Notes: generated by a model not told the origin, from the letters alone. Positions 35,730-45,570 are shown, counted from the stretch's first letter. The stretch is DNA of 64,000 bases from Lysobacter sp. (GCA_008015835.1 SSGH01000011.1:1-64000), one strand, 5' to 3'. Translations and numbers: made by a program.

Positions 35730-36260
35730 ATGCGCGGACACTGCATTCTCTCCCACGGCTTCGAAAGCGGCCCCGACGCCACGAAAGTCACCGCCCTCGC
35801 CGAAACGGCGGAACGCTTCGGCTGGACGCACGAACGCCCGGATTACACCGATCTGGACGCCAAGCGCGAGGTCAGCGCACTCGGCGATGTCGTCGCGCGC
35901 TTGGCGCGTTTGCGCGCGTTGGCGCAAGCGGCCGTCGCGCGCGGGCCGCTTGTGTTGGCCGGGTCGAGTCTGGGCGCGTATATTTCTGCGCGAATTTCGC
36001 TGGAACTGCCGACGCAGGCCCTGTTTCTGATGGCGCCGCCGCTGACGATGGGGCCGCTGCCGCCGCTCGATGCGCCGCAGGTGCCGATCTCGATCCTGCA
36101 CGGCTGGGACGACGAATTGATTCCGGCTTCGGCGGTGGTCGATTGGGCGCACGCGCGGCGCGCGCGCTTGCTGCTGGTGGACGATACGCATCGGTTGGCG
36201 GCGAACGTGCGCACGTCGGCCGACGTCTTCGCTGCGCTGTTGGCGGAATTGCCGGCATGA
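35730..36260 (+). CDS. Small alpha/beta hydrolase
   Basis: A 176-residue serine hydrolase-like protein of the YqiA/RbbP-like small esterase type. [11 protein letters not shown] is the oxyanion-side motif, [15 protein letters not shown] contains the nucleophile Ser (GSSLG), [12 protein letters not shown] holds the acid, and VDDTHRLA the His. The start at 35730 follows the MOSC stop by 7 bp, and its own stop overlaps the rlmKL start as ATGA. Substrate is unknown. Confidence 0.87.
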   Translation: MRGHCILSHGFESGPDATKVTALAETAERFGWTHERPDYTDLDAKREVSALGDVVARLARLRALAQAAVARGPLVLAGSSLGAYISARISLELPTQALFLMAPPLTMGPLPPLDAPQVPISILHGWDDELIPASAVVDWAHARRARLLLVDDTHRLAANVRTSADVFAALLAELPA

Positions 36261-38455
36261 ACGAGCAGCCGTACAAATTCTTCGCCTCGTGCGCGAAGGG
36301 GCTGGAATATTTGCTGGTCGACGAACTGCTGGCGCTGGGCTGCGCGCGCGCCACCGCAGCGCGCGCGGGTGTCAACGTCGAAGGCACGCTGCGCGATGCG
36401 CAGCGCGCGGTGCTGTGGTCGCGACTGGCCAGCCGCGTGCTGTGGCCGATCGCCGAATACGATTGTCCCGACGAGCGCGCGCTCTACGCCGGCGCCGCGG
36501 CCATCGATTGGTCGCAGCATCTGCGCGTAGGCATGAGCCTCGCCGTGGACGCGCACGTGTCCGGCCCCGCGGTCACGCATGCGCGCTACGCCGCGCAGCG
36601 CGTCAAGGACGCCATCGTCGATACGCTGCGCGGCCCGAACGGCGAGCGGCCGAGCGTCGACTTGGACGATCCGGATTTGCGCTTGAGCTTGGTGGTGCGC
36701 GCCGATAAATCCGGCGCGTCGAAAGCGATTCTGTCGGTCGATCTCGGCGGCGGTCCGCTGCATCGTCGCGGCTGGCGACGCACGCAGGGCGAGGCGCCGT
36801 TGAAGGAAACCTTGGCCGCCGCAGTCTTGATGCGCGGCGGTTGGCCCGCGCTGTATCGCGACGAAGACGGCGCGTTGCTCGACCCGATGTGCGGCAGCGG
36901 CACGCTGTTGATCGAAGGCGCGCTGATGGCGGCCGACGTCGCGCCCGGACTGTCGCGCATGGGCGACAGCCTGCGAACACCGTCGCGTTGGCGTGGGTTC
37001 GAGGTGGTGCAGTGGCGCTCGCTGTGCGAGGACGCCGAGCGGCGCGCGCGCGACGGTCTCGCGGCGCTGCGGCCGGCGTTTTTCGGCAGCGATTTGGACC
37101 CGCACGCGATTCGCGCCGCGCGCGAGAACGCCGCGCGCGCGGGCGTCGCCGACAAAATCGCGTTCGACGTGCGCGACGTCGCGCGCTTGGAGCCGGTCGC
37201 GCAAGCGCGCGGGTTGATCGCCTGCAATCCGCCGTACGACGCGCGCCTCGCCGCGGACCCGATGCTGTATCGCGCACTCGGCGACGCGCTGCAGCGCGTG
37301 GCGCCCGCTTGGAAGGCCAGCTTGCTGTGCGGCGATGCAGACTTGGCGCGCGCCACCGGTTTGCGCGCCAGCAAGAAATATCAGGTGTTCAACGGCGCGA
37401 TCGAATGCGCGCTGATCGTCTGCGATCCCGTGCGCGCCGAACGCCGCGCCGCGGCGCAGGGTGAAGGCGAGGCCGCCGAACCGCGCTCGCTGAGCGAAGG
37501 CGCGCAGATGGTCGCGAACCGCCTGCGCAAAACGCTGAAAGCCAACAAGGCGTGGCGAACGCGCGAAGGCGTGACCTGCTTCCGCGCTTACGACGCCGAT
37601 ATTCCCGAATACGCCGCGGCGATCGACGTGTACGCCGCCGAGGGCAGCGGCGAGCGATGGCTGCATGTGCAGGAATACGCCGCACCGGCCGAAATTCCGG
37701 AAGTCACCACCCGCAAGCGGCTGCAGGAATTGCTCGCCGGCGCGCGCGATGCGCTGGAGGTGCCGCGCGAACGCGTCGCGGTGAAAACCCGCGCGAAGGG
37801 CAAAGGCGGCAGCAAGTACGCCGACAGCGGCGCGTACAAGCGCGGCGAGACCTTGGTGGTGCGCGAAGGCGAGGCCTTGCTGCGGGTCAATCTGTTCGAT
37901 TACCTCGACACCGGTTTGTTTCTCGATCACCGGCCGATGCGGCTGCGATTGGCGCACGAGGCGAAGGGCGCACGCTTCCTCAATCTGTTCGCCTACACCG
38001 GCGCCGCGACCGCGCACGCGGCGGTGGGCGGCGCGGCGCAGACCACCTCGGTGGATCTGTCGGCGACGTATCTGCAATGGTGCGCGGACAATCTGAAACT
38101 TAACGGTCTCGGCGGCGCGAAGCATCGTTTGGTGCAGGCCGATGCGCTGCACTGGCTGCTCGCCGACCGCGGCGAATACGACCTGATCTTCTGCGACCCG
38201 CCGACCTTCTCCAACTCCGCGCGCGCCGACGATTTCGACGTACAGCGCGATCACGTGCGCCTGCTGCAGGCGACGATGGCGCGGCTGTCGTTCGGCGGCA
38301 CGCTGTATTTCTCGAACAACTATCGGCGTTTTCGGCTCGACGAGGCCGCGATTTCGGCCTTCGCGCGGATCGAGGACATCGGCGCCGAGACCATTCCGCC
38401 GGATTTCGCGCGCAACCCGCGGATCCATCGCGCTTGGCGGTTGCGCGCGGCGTGA
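36257..38455 (+). CDS. rlmL: Bifunctional 23S rRNA methyltransferase RlmKL
   Basis: A 732-residue fusion that makes m2G2445 (N-terminal RlmL) and m7G2069 (C-terminal RlmK) in 23S rRNA. A THUMP domain covers about 45-160. The RlmL methyltransferase follows with [14 protein letters not shown] and active motif CNPPYDARL. The RlmK part has [15 protein letters not shown] and motif [12 protein letters not shown]. Length matches E. coli RlmL (702). It is translationally coupled to the upstream hydrolase gene by an ATGA overlap. Confidence 0.96.
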   Translation: MNEQPYKFFASCAKGLEYLLVDELLALGCARATAARAGVNVEGTLRDAQRAVLWSRLASRVLWPIAEYDCPDERALYAGAAAIDWSQHLRVGMSLAVDAHVSGPAVTHARYAAQRVKDAIVDTLRGPNGERPSVDLDDPDLRLSLVVRADKSGASKAILSVDLGGGPLHRRGWRRTQGEAPLKETLAAAVLMRGGWPALYRDEDGALLDPMCGSGTLLIEGALMAADVAPGLSRMGDSLRTPSRWRGFEVVQWRSLCEDAERRARDGLAALRPAFFGSDLDPHAIRAARENAARAGVADKIAFDVRDVARLEPVAQARGLIACNPPYDARLAADPMLYRALGDALQRVAPAWKASLLCGDADLARATGLRASKKYQVFNGAIECALIVCDPVRAERRAAAQGEGEAAEPRSLSEGAQMVANRLRKTLKANKAWRTREGVTCFRAYDADIPEYAAAIDVYAAEGSGERWLHVQEYAAPAEIPEVTTRKRLQELLAGARDALEVPRERVAVKTRAKGKGGSKYADSGAYKRGETLVVREGEALLRVNLFDYLDTGLFLDHRPMRLRLAHEAKGARFLNLFAYTGAATAHAAVGGAAQTTSVDLSATYLQWCADNLKLNGLGGAKHRLVQADALHWLLADRGEYDLIFCDPPTFSNSARADDFDVQRDHVRLLQATMARLSFGGTLYFSNNYRRFRLDEAAISAFARIEDIGAETIPPDFARNPRIHRAWRLRAA

Positions 38456-38603
38456 TGCCGTCGCGGCGTCGGTCGGTGTCGCGTCGGCGTTGCGTCGGTC
38501 TTGCGCGGACGAGCGCGCGCGCAACGTAACGTTCCAAGCCTAGGCCTGGGCTCGTCGCGCGACGCCCGCACTTCGACGCGATCCCTGGTTACGGAGAGCT
38601 TCC

Positions 38604-39482
38604 ATGTCGCACCTCGATGGCACCGCGCCCGAATTCGCGCACGTCGTCCGTCTCGTTCGCGGAACGCCCACCTCCGACGGTGCGGGCGTGAAACTGCGCC
38701 GGGTCATCGGCGGCGCGGAGCTGCCCGATCTCGACCCGTTCCTGTTGTTCGACGAGTTCGGCACCGATCGCGCCGAGGACTACATCGGCGGCTTCCCCGA
38801 TCACCCGCATCGCGGCTTCGAGACCGTGACCTACATGCTCGACGGCCGCATGCGCCATCGCGATAACCACGGCAACGAGGGCCTGTTGGCGCCCGGCGCG
38901 GTGCAGTGGATGACCGCGGGCCGCGGCTTGGTGCATTCGGAGATGCCCGAACAACAGGAAGGCCGCATGCGCGGGTTTCAGTTGTGGGTGAACTTGCCCG
39001 CGGCGCAGAAGATGACGGCGCCGCGATATCAAGAATTCGCGCCCGAGCGCATTCCCGAGGCGCATCCGGCGCCCGGCGTCGCGGTGAAAGTCGTCGCCGG
39101 GCAGGTCGACGCCGGCGGCGTCGCGACGCGCGGCCCGATCGAACAACCCGCGACGTCGCCGTTGTACCTCGACATCGCGCTGCAGACGGGCGCCGCGTGG
39201 TCGTTGGACTTGCCCGAGGGCCACAACGCGTTCGTCTACGTCTACGAAGGGCAGGCGACGTTGGGCGAGGGCGACGGCGCGCGCCGCGTGGAGGAGCGCA
39301 CGTTGGCGGTCCTCGGCGGCGGCCACGCACTGCGGATGCGCGCCGAGGCCGGCGAGATGCGATTGGTCTTGATCGCGGGCCGCCCGCTGCGCGAGCCGGT
39401 GGCGCGCTACGGCCCGTTCGTGATGAACACCCGCGAAGAATTGATGCAAGCGGTGGTCGATTTTCAGCAGGGCCGGTTCTGA
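38604..39482 (+). CDS. Pirin family protein (second copy)
   Basis: A 292-residue bicupin with DHPHRGFETVTYMLDGRMRHRD and GRGLVHSEMPEQQEGRMRGFQLWVNLP, giving the His-His-His-Glu metal site in the N-terminal cupin. It is closer to canonical pirin/YhaK-type sequences (LLFDEFG near the start and RGFQLWVNLP) than the copy at 32268. It may be a quercetinase or metal-dependent redox regulator. It is followed by a terminator-like hairpin and convergent gene. Confidence 0.93.
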   Translation: MSHLDGTAPEFAHVVRLVRGTPTSDGAGVKLRRVIGGAELPDLDPFLLFDEFGTDRAEDYIGGFPDHPHRGFETVTYMLDGRMRHRDNHGNEGLLAPGAVQWMTAGRGLVHSEMPEQQEGRMRGFQLWVNLPAAQKMTAPRYQEFAPERIPEAHPAPGVAVKVVAGQVDAGGVATRGPIEQPATSPLYLDIALQTGAAWSLDLPEGHNAFVYVYEGQATLGEGDGARRVEERTLAVLGGGHALRMRAEAGEMRLVLIAGRPLREPVARYGPFVMNTREELMQAVVDFQQGRF

Positions 39483-39558
39483 GGGCTTCGCGAAGGGAAG
39501 AGCCGCCGTTCGGCCCGGTAGGCGAGGCGAATGGCTGCGGGTTCGAAAGCTCGTAAAC

Positions 39559-39584
39559 GCGAAGCGGCCCGGAGGCCGCTTCGC
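39559..39584. terminator. Bidirectional terminator-like hairpin
   Basis: Perfect 11-bp stem GCGAAGCGGCC / GGCCGCTTCGC with a CGGA loop, between convergent genes ending at 39482 (+) and 39607 (-). No strong T-tract on either side. Confidence 0.65.
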
Positions 39585-39606
39585 GAAGGAATCATGGGGC
39601 TTCTGG

Positions 39607-40056
39607 TTAGGGCAGCCCGCCTAGCCTGATCGATTCGGCCAGTTTCAGGCGGCCGACCAAGGTGTCGGCGTCCGGCGCGCGCAGGAAGATATGCACGACG
39701 CGGTCGTCTTCCAGCTCGATCAGGGTTTCGCGGATCTGCACATTCGGTTCGGTCGCGACTTCGCCGCGGTACCACTGCAGCGGGTTGCCGTCGAGCGTGC
39801 CGGTTTCCGCGCGCAGGCCGCGTTTGGGCCGGAACGGCGATTCGCGCGCGATGGTGACCGCGAACGCTTCCTGGCCGTTTTCGATCAACACGGCGCGGCA
39901 GAACAGCATGTTGGGAATGCGCATCGCATCCCAGCGCATGGTCTGCGCCGTTTCGTCGGGTATTGCGGGACAGCCGGCAGCATCCGTTGCGGCCGTCTGT
40001 GCGGTAGCTGCGCCGGCCCAAAGGCATGCGAGCCAGACAAGCCTGGTCAGTTTCAT
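39607..40056 (-). CDS. Small exported protein of unknown function
   Basis: A 149-residue protein with a signal peptide (LTRLVWLACLWAGAATAQ). The mature domain of about 125 residues contains two Cys (AAGCPAIP and MLFCRAVLIENG) and a pattern of beta strands ending VVHIFLRAPDADTLVGRLKLAES. ATG at 40056 is where the signal peptide starts; the frame is open another 55 codons without coding character. No family is recognised. Confidence 0.68.
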   Translation of the reverse strand: MKLTRLVWLACLWAGAATAQTAATDAAGCPAIPDETAQTMRWDAMRIPNMLFCRAVLIENGQEAFAVTIARESPFRPKRGLRAETGTLDGNPLQWYRGEVATEPNVQIRETLIELEDDRVVHIFLRAPDADTLVGRLKLAESIRLGGLP

Positions 40057-40323
40057 CGCGATCTCGTGGGGGACCCCTGGAAACACAGCGAAAGTAATGC
40101 ACGCGTCGCCGCGGCGCAATGGCATCGCCCGAAAAATCCGATGCGGGTGCGTTTTCGGCGACGCTCGCGCCGCCTCGCGTTCAGCCGACGGCCGTTCGCG
40201 GGGCCTCGCAGTCGTTTGCAAGCGCGCCAGCGTGCGCTATCGAACGCCGGACGATGATGCGCCTTCGGCGGCGCATTCGATCGACGCGCGCTCCGATCGC
40301 GGTGCGCTCTATCGCGGTTCGCC

Positions 40324-41106
40324 CTATCGCCGCTTGAGAATCAATTCAAGCACTGCATTGCTGCCGAAATACGCCAGCACCAAGAGCGCCATCGCGACCA
40401 GCGTCCAGCGCACCGCGAGCGTCCCGCGCCAACCGCGCAGACGGCGGCCCAGCAGCAAGGCGCCGAAAGCGAGCCACGACAGCGCGCTGAACACGGTTTT
40501 GTGGGCCAGATGCTGCGCCAGCAGGTCGTCGACGAACAGCACGCCGCTAAGCAACGCCGCTGTGAGCAGCGCGAAGCCGGCGGCGATGGTGCGGAAGAGC
40601 AGGGTTTCTAGCGCGATCAGCGGCGGCAGCGCGCGCAGCCAGCCGTGGAAGCGCCGCTGCCGCAGCGCGCGTTCCTGCAGCCACAGCAGCACGGCCAGGA
40701 CCGCGGCGATCGCGAGCGTGGCGTAGGCCAGCAGCGCGCACCATGCGTGCAACTGCAAACGCCAATCGAGCGCGCTAGGGTCGTGCCGGCCCAGCGTGCC
40801 GTAACCGAGCGCGGCGAGCGCGGCGATCGGGAACACGATCACGCCCAGCGCGGCCATCTGCCCGCGCAGCGCCACCAGCAGCGTCAGCGCGGCCATGCCG
40901 ATGCTGACCAGCGACAGCGCCGAGACGATATGCAGATTCGCGCCGCCGACCCGGTGCCATGTCCATCCGTGCGCCGCGAGGTGCGCGAGGATGGCGACCC
41001 CGGCGAGCGCCCAGATCCAGTGCGGGATGCTGCGCTGTTCTTCGCGCAAACGACGCGCCAACACCGCCGTGGCCAAGGCGTACGCGACGATTGCGATAAG
41101 AACCAT
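40324..41106 (-). CDS. CcsA/YpjD-like cytochrome c assembly family membrane protein
   Basis: A 260-residue integral membrane protein with eight predicted helices. The motif LQLHAWCALLAYATLAIAAVLAVLLWLQERAL and the late HLAHKTVFSALSWLAFGALLLGRRLRGWRG match the YpjD/HemX-like branch of the cytochrome c assembly family (conserved His in helices). In many gammaproteobacteria this gene is divergent from ffh, as here. The start is taken at 41106 (GGGA upstream); ATG at 41112 is an alternative. Its role is not established. Confidence 0.85.
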   Translation of the reverse strand: MVLIAIVAYALATAVLARRLREEQRSIPHWIWALAGVAILAHLAAHGWTWHRVGGANLHIVSALSLVSIGMAALTLLVALRGQMAALGVIVFPIAALAALGYGTLGRHDPSALDWRLQLHAWCALLAYATLAIAAVLAVLLWLQERALRQRRFHGWLRALPPLIALETLLFRTIAAGFALLTAALLSGVLFVDDLLAQHLAHKTVFSALSWLAFGALLLGRRLRGWRGTLAVRWTLVAMALLVLAYFGSNAVLELILKRR

Positions 41107-41188
41107 TGTCATCCCGCGAGTTTCGCATATTCGCCCCGCCCGAACGCGCGCGGCCCGCATCCACCGCGGCGGCGCGCGCCGGGCCGGC

Positions 41189-41194
41189 TATACT
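41189..41194 (+). promoter_or_regulatory. Likely -10 element of ffh
   Basis: TATACT, 30 bp upstream of the ffh ATG, matches five of six bases of the consensus and stands out in very GC-rich sequence. No good -35 was found. Confidence 0.45.
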
Positions 41195-41224
41195 TCCGAC
41201 CCGTTCCCGCGCACCGAAACCGCC

Positions 41225-42592
41225 ATGTTCGAGTCCCTCACCCAGCGTCTGTCCGGCACTATCGAGCGCCTGCGCGGCCGCGGCCGGTTGACCGAGGAGA
41301 ACATCCGCGAAGCCACCCGCGAAGTGCGCATCGCCCTGCTCGAAGCCGACGTGGCGCTGCCGGTGGTGCAGGCCCTGATCGAGCGGATCAAGGTGCGCGC
41401 GGTCGGCCAGGAAGTGCTGAAGTCGCTGACGCCCGGTCAGGCGCTGATCAAAGTGGTCCGCGACGAGCTGACCGCGGTGATGGGCTCGGCGGCGGCCGAT
41501 CTGAACCTCAATGTCCCGGCACCGGCCGTGATCCTGATGGCCGGCCTGCAGGGCGCGGGCAAGACCACCACGGTCGGCAAGCTCGCCAAGCACCTGAAAG
41601 AAAAGCGCAAGAAAAAAGTGATGGTGGTCTCGGCGGACGTCTATCGTCCGGCCGCGATCGAGCAGTTGAAGACGCTGGCCGAGCAGGTGGACGTCCTGTT
41701 CTTCCCGTCCAGCGCCGACCAAAAGCCTGAAGCCATCGTCAAAGCCGCGATCGACGACGCGCGCAAGTCGTACGTCGACGTGCTGCTGGTCGACACCGCC
41801 GGCCGTCTCGCCATCGACGAGGCGATGATGGCCGAGATCAAGGCCCTGCACGCCGCGGTGAGCCCGGTCGAAACCCTGTTCGTCGTCGACTCGATGACCG
41901 GCCAGGACGCCGCGACCACCGCGAAAGCCTTCAGCGAAGCGCTGCCGCTGACCGGCGTGGTGCTGACCAAGACCGACGGCGACGCCCGCGGCGGCGCGGC
42001 CCTGTCGGTCCGCTACATCACCGGCCGGCCGATCAAATTCATCGGCGTGGGCGAAAAGCCCGACGGCCTGGACGTGTTCCATCCCGACCGCGTCGCCAGC
42101 CGCATCCTCGACATGGGCGACGTGCTGTCGCTGGTCGAACAGGTCGAGCAGCAGGTCGACAAGGACAAAATGGCCAAGCTGGCCGAGAAGGTCGTGAAGG
42201 GCAAGAAGTTCGACCTGAACGACATGAAGGAACAGCTCGAACAGATGCAGAACATGGGCGGCCTGCACGGACTCATGGACAAGCTGCCGGGCATGGGCCA
42301 AGTGCCCGAGCACCTGAAGCAGCAGATCACCGGCAAGGAAGTGCCCCGCCAGATCGCGATCATCAATTCGATGACCAAGAAAGAGCGGCGCCATCCCGAC
42401 CTGCTCAACGGCTCGCGCCGCGCGCGCATCGCCAAGGGCGCCGGCCTCACCCCCGCCGACGTCAACAAGCTCATCAAGCAGTACCAGCAAATGGAAAAGA
42501 TGATGAGCAAGCTCAGCGCCGGCGGCATGAAAGGCCTGATGCGCAGCATGCAGGGGATGATGGGCGGCAAGGGCGGCATGCCGTTTCGGTGA
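41225..42592 (+). CDS. ffh: Signal recognition particle protein Ffh
   Basis: A 455-residue GTPase that binds 4.5S RNA and signal sequences and delivers ribosomes to FtsY. The N domain precedes the G domain with G1 GLQGAGKTTT (107-116), ADVYRPAAIEQL, DTAGRL, and TKTDGDARGG. The M domain (about 330-455) is Met-rich with the RNA-binding helix GSRRARIAKGAG. The protein ends in a long Met/Gly tail. The stop codon lies within the first of several tandem hairpins. Confidence 0.98.
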   Translation: MFESLTQRLSGTIERLRGRGRLTEENIREATREVRIALLEADVALPVVQALIERIKVRAVGQEVLKSLTPGQALIKVVRDELTAVMGSAAADLNLNVPAPAVILMAGLQGAGKTTTVGKLAKHLKEKRKKKVMVVSADVYRPAAIEQLKTLAEQVDVLFFPSSADQKPEAIVKAAIDDARKSYVDVLLVDTAGRLAIDEAMMAEIKALHAAVSPVETLFVVDSMTGQDAATTAKAFSEALPLTGVVLTKTDGDARGGAALSVRYITGRPIKFIGVGEKPDGLDVFHPDRVASRILDMGDVLSLVEQVEQQVDKDKMAKLAEKVVKGKKFDLNDMKEQLEQMQNMGGLHGLMDKLPGMGQVPEHLKQQITGKEVPRQIAIINSMTKKERRHPDLLNGSRRARIAKGAGLTPADVNKLIKQYQQMEKMMSKLSAGGMKGLMRSMQGMMGGKGGMPFR

Positions 42593-42703
42593 TCGAGCTG
42601 CGCTCGATCACCCCAAAGTTCGCTTCGCGAACCTTGGGCCCCGTCGATGCGCTCCCACACCCCATTCGTGCCTATCGGCACGAATCGCCCCTAACTTAGG
42701 GGC
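42588..42703. repeat. Four tandem inverted repeats after ffh
   Basis: In order: GGTGATCGAG/CTCGATCACC (42588-42612, spanning the ffh stop), GTTCGC/GCGAAC (42618-42632, within imperfect CCCAA/TTGGG flanks), ATTCGTGCC/GGCACGAAT (42664-42685) and GCCCCTAA/TTAGGGGC (42687-42703). A GCGCTCCCAC half-site of the repeat seen after purT lies between the second and third. They may end ffh transcription or form a structured RNA. Confidence 0.7.
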
Positions 42704-42772
42704 TGATGGCTTCGATCGGCCTTCACCCGGTAAAGCGGATACACGGAGGCGATCGATGCTGCGTCATCGGGG

Positions 42773-42801
42773 TTCCGTCAACCCGGCAGCGCCGCTATAA
42801 T
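42773..42801 (+). promoter_or_regulatory. Promoter of the rpsP operon
   Basis: A perfect -10 TATAAT (42796-42801) with a weak -35 TTCCGT (42773-42778) at 17-bp spacing, 50 bp upstream of rpsP. The GC-rich sequence after the -10 (GGCCGGC) resembles the discriminator of growth-rate-controlled promoters. Confidence 0.65.
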
Positions 42802-42851
42802 GGCCGGCTTACCCTGCCATCCCGGCAGCTGGGCTCCACCGAAAAAACGCC

Positions 42852-43118
42852 ATGGTCAAGATTCGCCTCACCCGCGGCGGCGCGAAGAAGCGCCCCTTCT
42901 ATCACATCATCGTCACCGACAGCCGCAACGCCCGCGACGGCCGCAATATCGAGCGCCTGGGCTATTTCAACCCGGTCGCCACCGGCCAGGAAAAGCGCGT
43001 CGAAATCGATCTGGAGCGCGCCAAGCACTGGATCGGCACCGGTGCGCAGATGACCGACAAGGTCGCCGATCTCTACAAGCAGGCCGCTAAGGCCGCTGCG
43101 GCGCAGGCCCCGGCTTGA
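42852..43118 (+). CDS. rpsP: 30S ribosomal protein bS16
   Basis: An 88-residue ribosomal protein of normal length, beginning [20 protein letters not shown] and containing the family motif [19 protein letters not shown]. It assembles early into the body of the 30S subunit. It leads the classic rpsP-rimM-trmD-rplS cluster, with rimM 49 bp downstream. Confidence 0.98.
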   Translation: MVKIRLTRGGAKKRPFYHIIVTDSRNARDGRNIERLGYFNPVATGQEKRVEIDLERAKHWIGTGAQMTDKVADLYKQAAKAAAAQAPA

Positions 43119-43167
43119 CGCCCCCGGCCGCGCGATGCGCGGCCGACCGCTTCTCTCTCGTTCCCCT

Positions 43168-43680
43168 ATGAACGACCCGACGCGCCGCATCCTGGTAGGC
43201 AGGATCCACGGCGCGTTCGGCGTGCGCGGCGAAGTCAAACTCGAGTCCCTGACCGAGCCGCCGAGCAATCTGCTGCGCTATCAGCCGTGGACTCTGCGCG
43301 ACGCGCTCGGCCGCGAGCGCGAGATCGCCAACGCCCGCGCACGCCCCGGCGGCAAAGGCTTGATCGGCACGCTGCCGGGCGTGGACGACCGCGACGCCGC
43401 CGAGGCCCTACGCGGCGCCGAACTGTACGTCCCGCGTAGCGCCCTGCCGCCGCCGAAAGACGGCGAGTTCTACTGGATCGATCTGGAAGGTCTGCGCGTC
43501 TCGAACCTCGACGGCGTCGACTTCGGGACCGTCATCCAAGTCTTTTCCAACGGCGCCAACGATGTGCTGCTGACCCGCGGCGACCGCGAGCGCATGATTC
43601 CCTGGGTCCGCCCGCAGTTCGTGCGCGACCTGGATTTCGAGGCCGGCCGCATCGTGGTCGATTGGGACGCGGATTTCTGA
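43168..43680 (+). CDS. rimM: Ribosome maturation factor RimM
   Basis: A 170-residue 30S assembly factor that helps the 3' domain around bS19 mature. The N-terminal RimM domain starts [25 protein letters not shown], and the PRC-barrel C-terminal domain contains [17 protein letters not shown] and [17 protein letters not shown] at 43168 is chosen by alignment; eleven upstream codons are open but lie in the leader. trmD follows after 25 bp. Confidence 0.97.
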   Translation: MNDPTRRILVGRIHGAFGVRGEVKLESLTEPPSNLLRYQPWTLRDALGREREIANARARPGGKGLIGTLPGVDDRDAAEALRGAELYVPRSALPPPKDGEFYWIDLEGLRVSNLDGVDFGTVIQVFSNGANDVLLTRGDRERMIPWVRPQFVRDLDFEAGRIVVDWDADF

Positions 43681-43705
43681 GCGCGGCCCGCTCGCCCGAA
43701 ACGCC

Positions 43706-44536
43706 ATGCGCATCGATTTGATCAGCCTGTTTCCCGATTTCGTCGCCCAAATCGCCGGGCACGGCGTGGTCGGGCGCGCGCAGGAGCGCGGGCTGTTGTC
43801 GATCCACGGCTGGAACCCGCGCGATTACGCCGAGGGCAACTATCGCCGCGTAGACGAGCGCCCGTTCGGCGGCGGCCCCGGCATGGTGATGCTGATCGAC
43901 CCGCTGCGCGCCGCGCTGAACGCCGCGCGCGCGGCCGACCCGCGCCCCGCGCGCACGATCTACATGAGTCCGCAGGGCGCACCGCTCACCCAGCCCAAGG
44001 CGCGGGCGCTGACGCAGCCGGGCGAGGGCGGCGCGGAGCGGCTGATTTTGCTGTGCGGCCGTTACGAGGGCGTCGACGAGCGCTTGCTGCGCGCCGAGGT
44101 GGACGAGGAACTGTCGATCGGCGATTACGTGCTGTCCGGCGGCGAATTGGCCGCCGCGGTGGTGATCGACGCGGTCGCCCGCCTGCTGCCCGGGGCCCTG
44201 AACGACGCCGAATCCGCCGCGCAGGACAGTTTCGAGGGCGAGGAGGGCTGGCTGGATTGCCCGCACTACACCCGGCCGCTCGAACACGCGCTCGGCGGTG
44301 TGCCGCCGGTGCTGCTATCGGGCAATCACGCCGAAATCGCGCGCTGGCGCCGGATGCAGTCGCTGGGCCGCACCTGGCTGCGCCGGCCGGAGCTGATCGG
44401 CCGTGCGGCGCTGTCCAAAGCCGACGAAAGCCTGCTGCGGGCCTTCCTGGCCGAGCGCGAGGCCGAGGCCGCCGACCGCGCCGAGACCGCGGAACCGGAC
44501 GGCCGTCGCGATTCGGACCCCGTTCCCGGCGGCTGA
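43706..44536 (+). CDS. trmD: tRNA (guanine37-N1)-methyltransferase TrmD
   Basis: A 276-residue SPOUT methyltransferase that makes m1G37 in tRNAs reading CNN codons and prevents frameshifting. Motifs present are [12 protein letters not shown], the linker [14 protein letters not shown], the trefoil-knot segments [12 protein letters not shown] and [14 protein letters not shown], and the C-terminal PHYTRP ... [13 protein letters not shown]. The Asp/Glu-rich C-terminal tail makes it about 20 residues longer than the E. coli protein. Confidence 0.98.
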   Translation: MRIDLISLFPDFVAQIAGHGVVGRAQERGLLSIHGWNPRDYAEGNYRRVDERPFGGGPGMVMLIDPLRAALNAARAADPRPARTIYMSPQGAPLTQPKARALTQPGEGGAERLILLCGRYEGVDERLLRAEVDEELSIGDYVLSGGELAAAVVIDAVARLLPGALNDAESAAQDSFEGEEGWLDCPHYTRPLEHALGGVPPVLLSGNHAEIARWRRMQSLGRTWLRRPELIGRAALSKADESLLRAFLAEREAEAADRAETAEPDGRRDSDPVPGG

Positions 44537-44565
44537 TCCCCTAGTCGCCGCCGAAAAAAGCCGGC

Positions 44566-44571
44566 TATAAT
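44566..44571 (+). promoter_or_regulatory. Probable internal promoter for rplS
   Basis: A perfect TATAAT in the 168-bp trmD-rplS gap, in the same GGCTATAATG(C)GCGGC setting as the rpsP promoter; no clear -35. A transcript from here would carry a leader of about 127 nt before rplS, which leaves room for feedback control. Confidence 0.55.
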
Positions 44572-44704
44572 GCGCGGCTCTGCGTTTCCCAGAGCCATTT
44601 CGACCCGTTCGGCATGGCCACGCGCGTACGGTTCCACGGTCTTTCCGCCCGGTCCCGTCGTTTCCTTCCGGTTCCACTTTCCGACATCTCCGCAAGGTCG
44701 CACC

Positions 44705-45088
44705 ATGTCCAAGCCCTCGCTCAACACGTTGCTGCAGCAGTTCGAATCCGATCAAGTGCAGCGTCAACTGCCGGACTTCGGCCCTGGCGATACCGTCATC
44801 GTCAACGTCAAGGTGAAAGAAGGTAACCGCGAACGCGTGCAGGCCTACGAAGGCGTGGTCATCGCCAAGAAGAACGCCGGCCTGAATTCGTCCTTCACCG
44901 TCCGCAAGATCTCGCACGGCTACGGCGTGGAACGCGTCTTCCAGACCCACAGCGCCACCATCGATTCGGTGCAGGTGAAGCGTCGCGGCGATGTGCGTGC
45001 GGGCAAGCTGTACTACCTGCGCGACCTGGAAGGCAAGAAAGCGCGCATCAAAGAAGATCTGTCGATGCACGCGAAGGCCAAAGCCTAA
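44705..45088 (+). CDS. rplS: 50S ribosomal protein bL19
   Basis: A 127-residue ribosomal protein at the 30S-50S interface. It shows the family sequence [35 protein letters not shown] in segments, [17 protein letters not shown] and [24 protein letters not shown]. It is separated from trmD by 168 bp containing its own likely promoter and is followed by a terminator. Confidence 0.98.
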   Translation: MSKPSLNTLLQQFESDQVQRQLPDFGPGDTVIVNVKVKEGNRERVQAYEGVVIAKKNAGLNSSFTVRKISHGYGVERVFQTHSATIDSVQVKRRGDVRAGKLYYLRDLEGKKARIKEDLSMHAKAKA

Positions 45089-45132
45089 TCGCAGCATCGC
45101 CCTCGTCGCGCAGCGATTCGCGCGACGCACCG

Positions 45133-45158
45133 AACGGCCGCCTCAGGGCGGCCGTTTG
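45133..45158 (+). terminator. Terminator of rplS
   Basis: Perfect 10-bp stem AACGGCCGCC / GGCGGCCGTT with a TCAG loop and TTTG following, 45 bp after the rplS stop. Confidence 0.75.
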
Positions 45159-45223
45159 CGTTGTGGCGATCTCGCATCGCGGCGTCTCTCGGCGCGCCCA
45201 TCGCGACCTCGTCCGTCTCGGAA

Positions 45224-45570
45224 TCACGCGATGGTGAGGGTGTCGCCTACGCGCTTGAACTGGTTGCCGATGCGGCTCGAAAACAGCGAGGACGCCGCGC
45301 TGACGCTGCCGATCTGACCGCCGCTGCCGAAATCGTGAGCGCCGTGCAGGGTCATGTTTTGCGGTGGAGCGCCTTTGAGGAAAAACAGCGTGACCCACAG
45401 CATCGCGGTGTTCTGCTGTTCGGTACCGCAACTGATGCGCTTGACGCTGGAATAGTTGGCGACGTGCTTATATCGCGTTGCATGACCTTGCCGCCTTCGA
45501 TCTGCCATCGTCCGGCGTTGTCCTCGACATTGTCGAGACAGCCGCGAACGAGTTGGTAAACGAGCGCCAT
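45224..45570 (-). pseudogene. Frameshifted small gene (114 codons if repaired)
   Basis: A strong start (AAGGAG eight bases before ATG at 45570) opens MALVYQLVRGCLDNVEDNAG and continues to KVMQRD, then the frame breaks near 45473-45478. The downstream frame reads KHVANYSSVKRISCGTEQQ and on to GNQFKRVGDTLTIA with a stop at 45224. The total length is 345 plus 2 bases; removing one AT from GATATAAG rejoins the two frames as D-K-H. The product is not recognised. Either a real dinucleotide insertion or a sequencing error would explain it. Confidence 0.72.

Noticed and set aside
42593..42851. Possible 4.5S RNA or tRNA gene next to ffh
   Set aside because: The hairpins do not form the conserved 4.5S tip or a cloverleaf, and no T-loop or CCA sequence was found.
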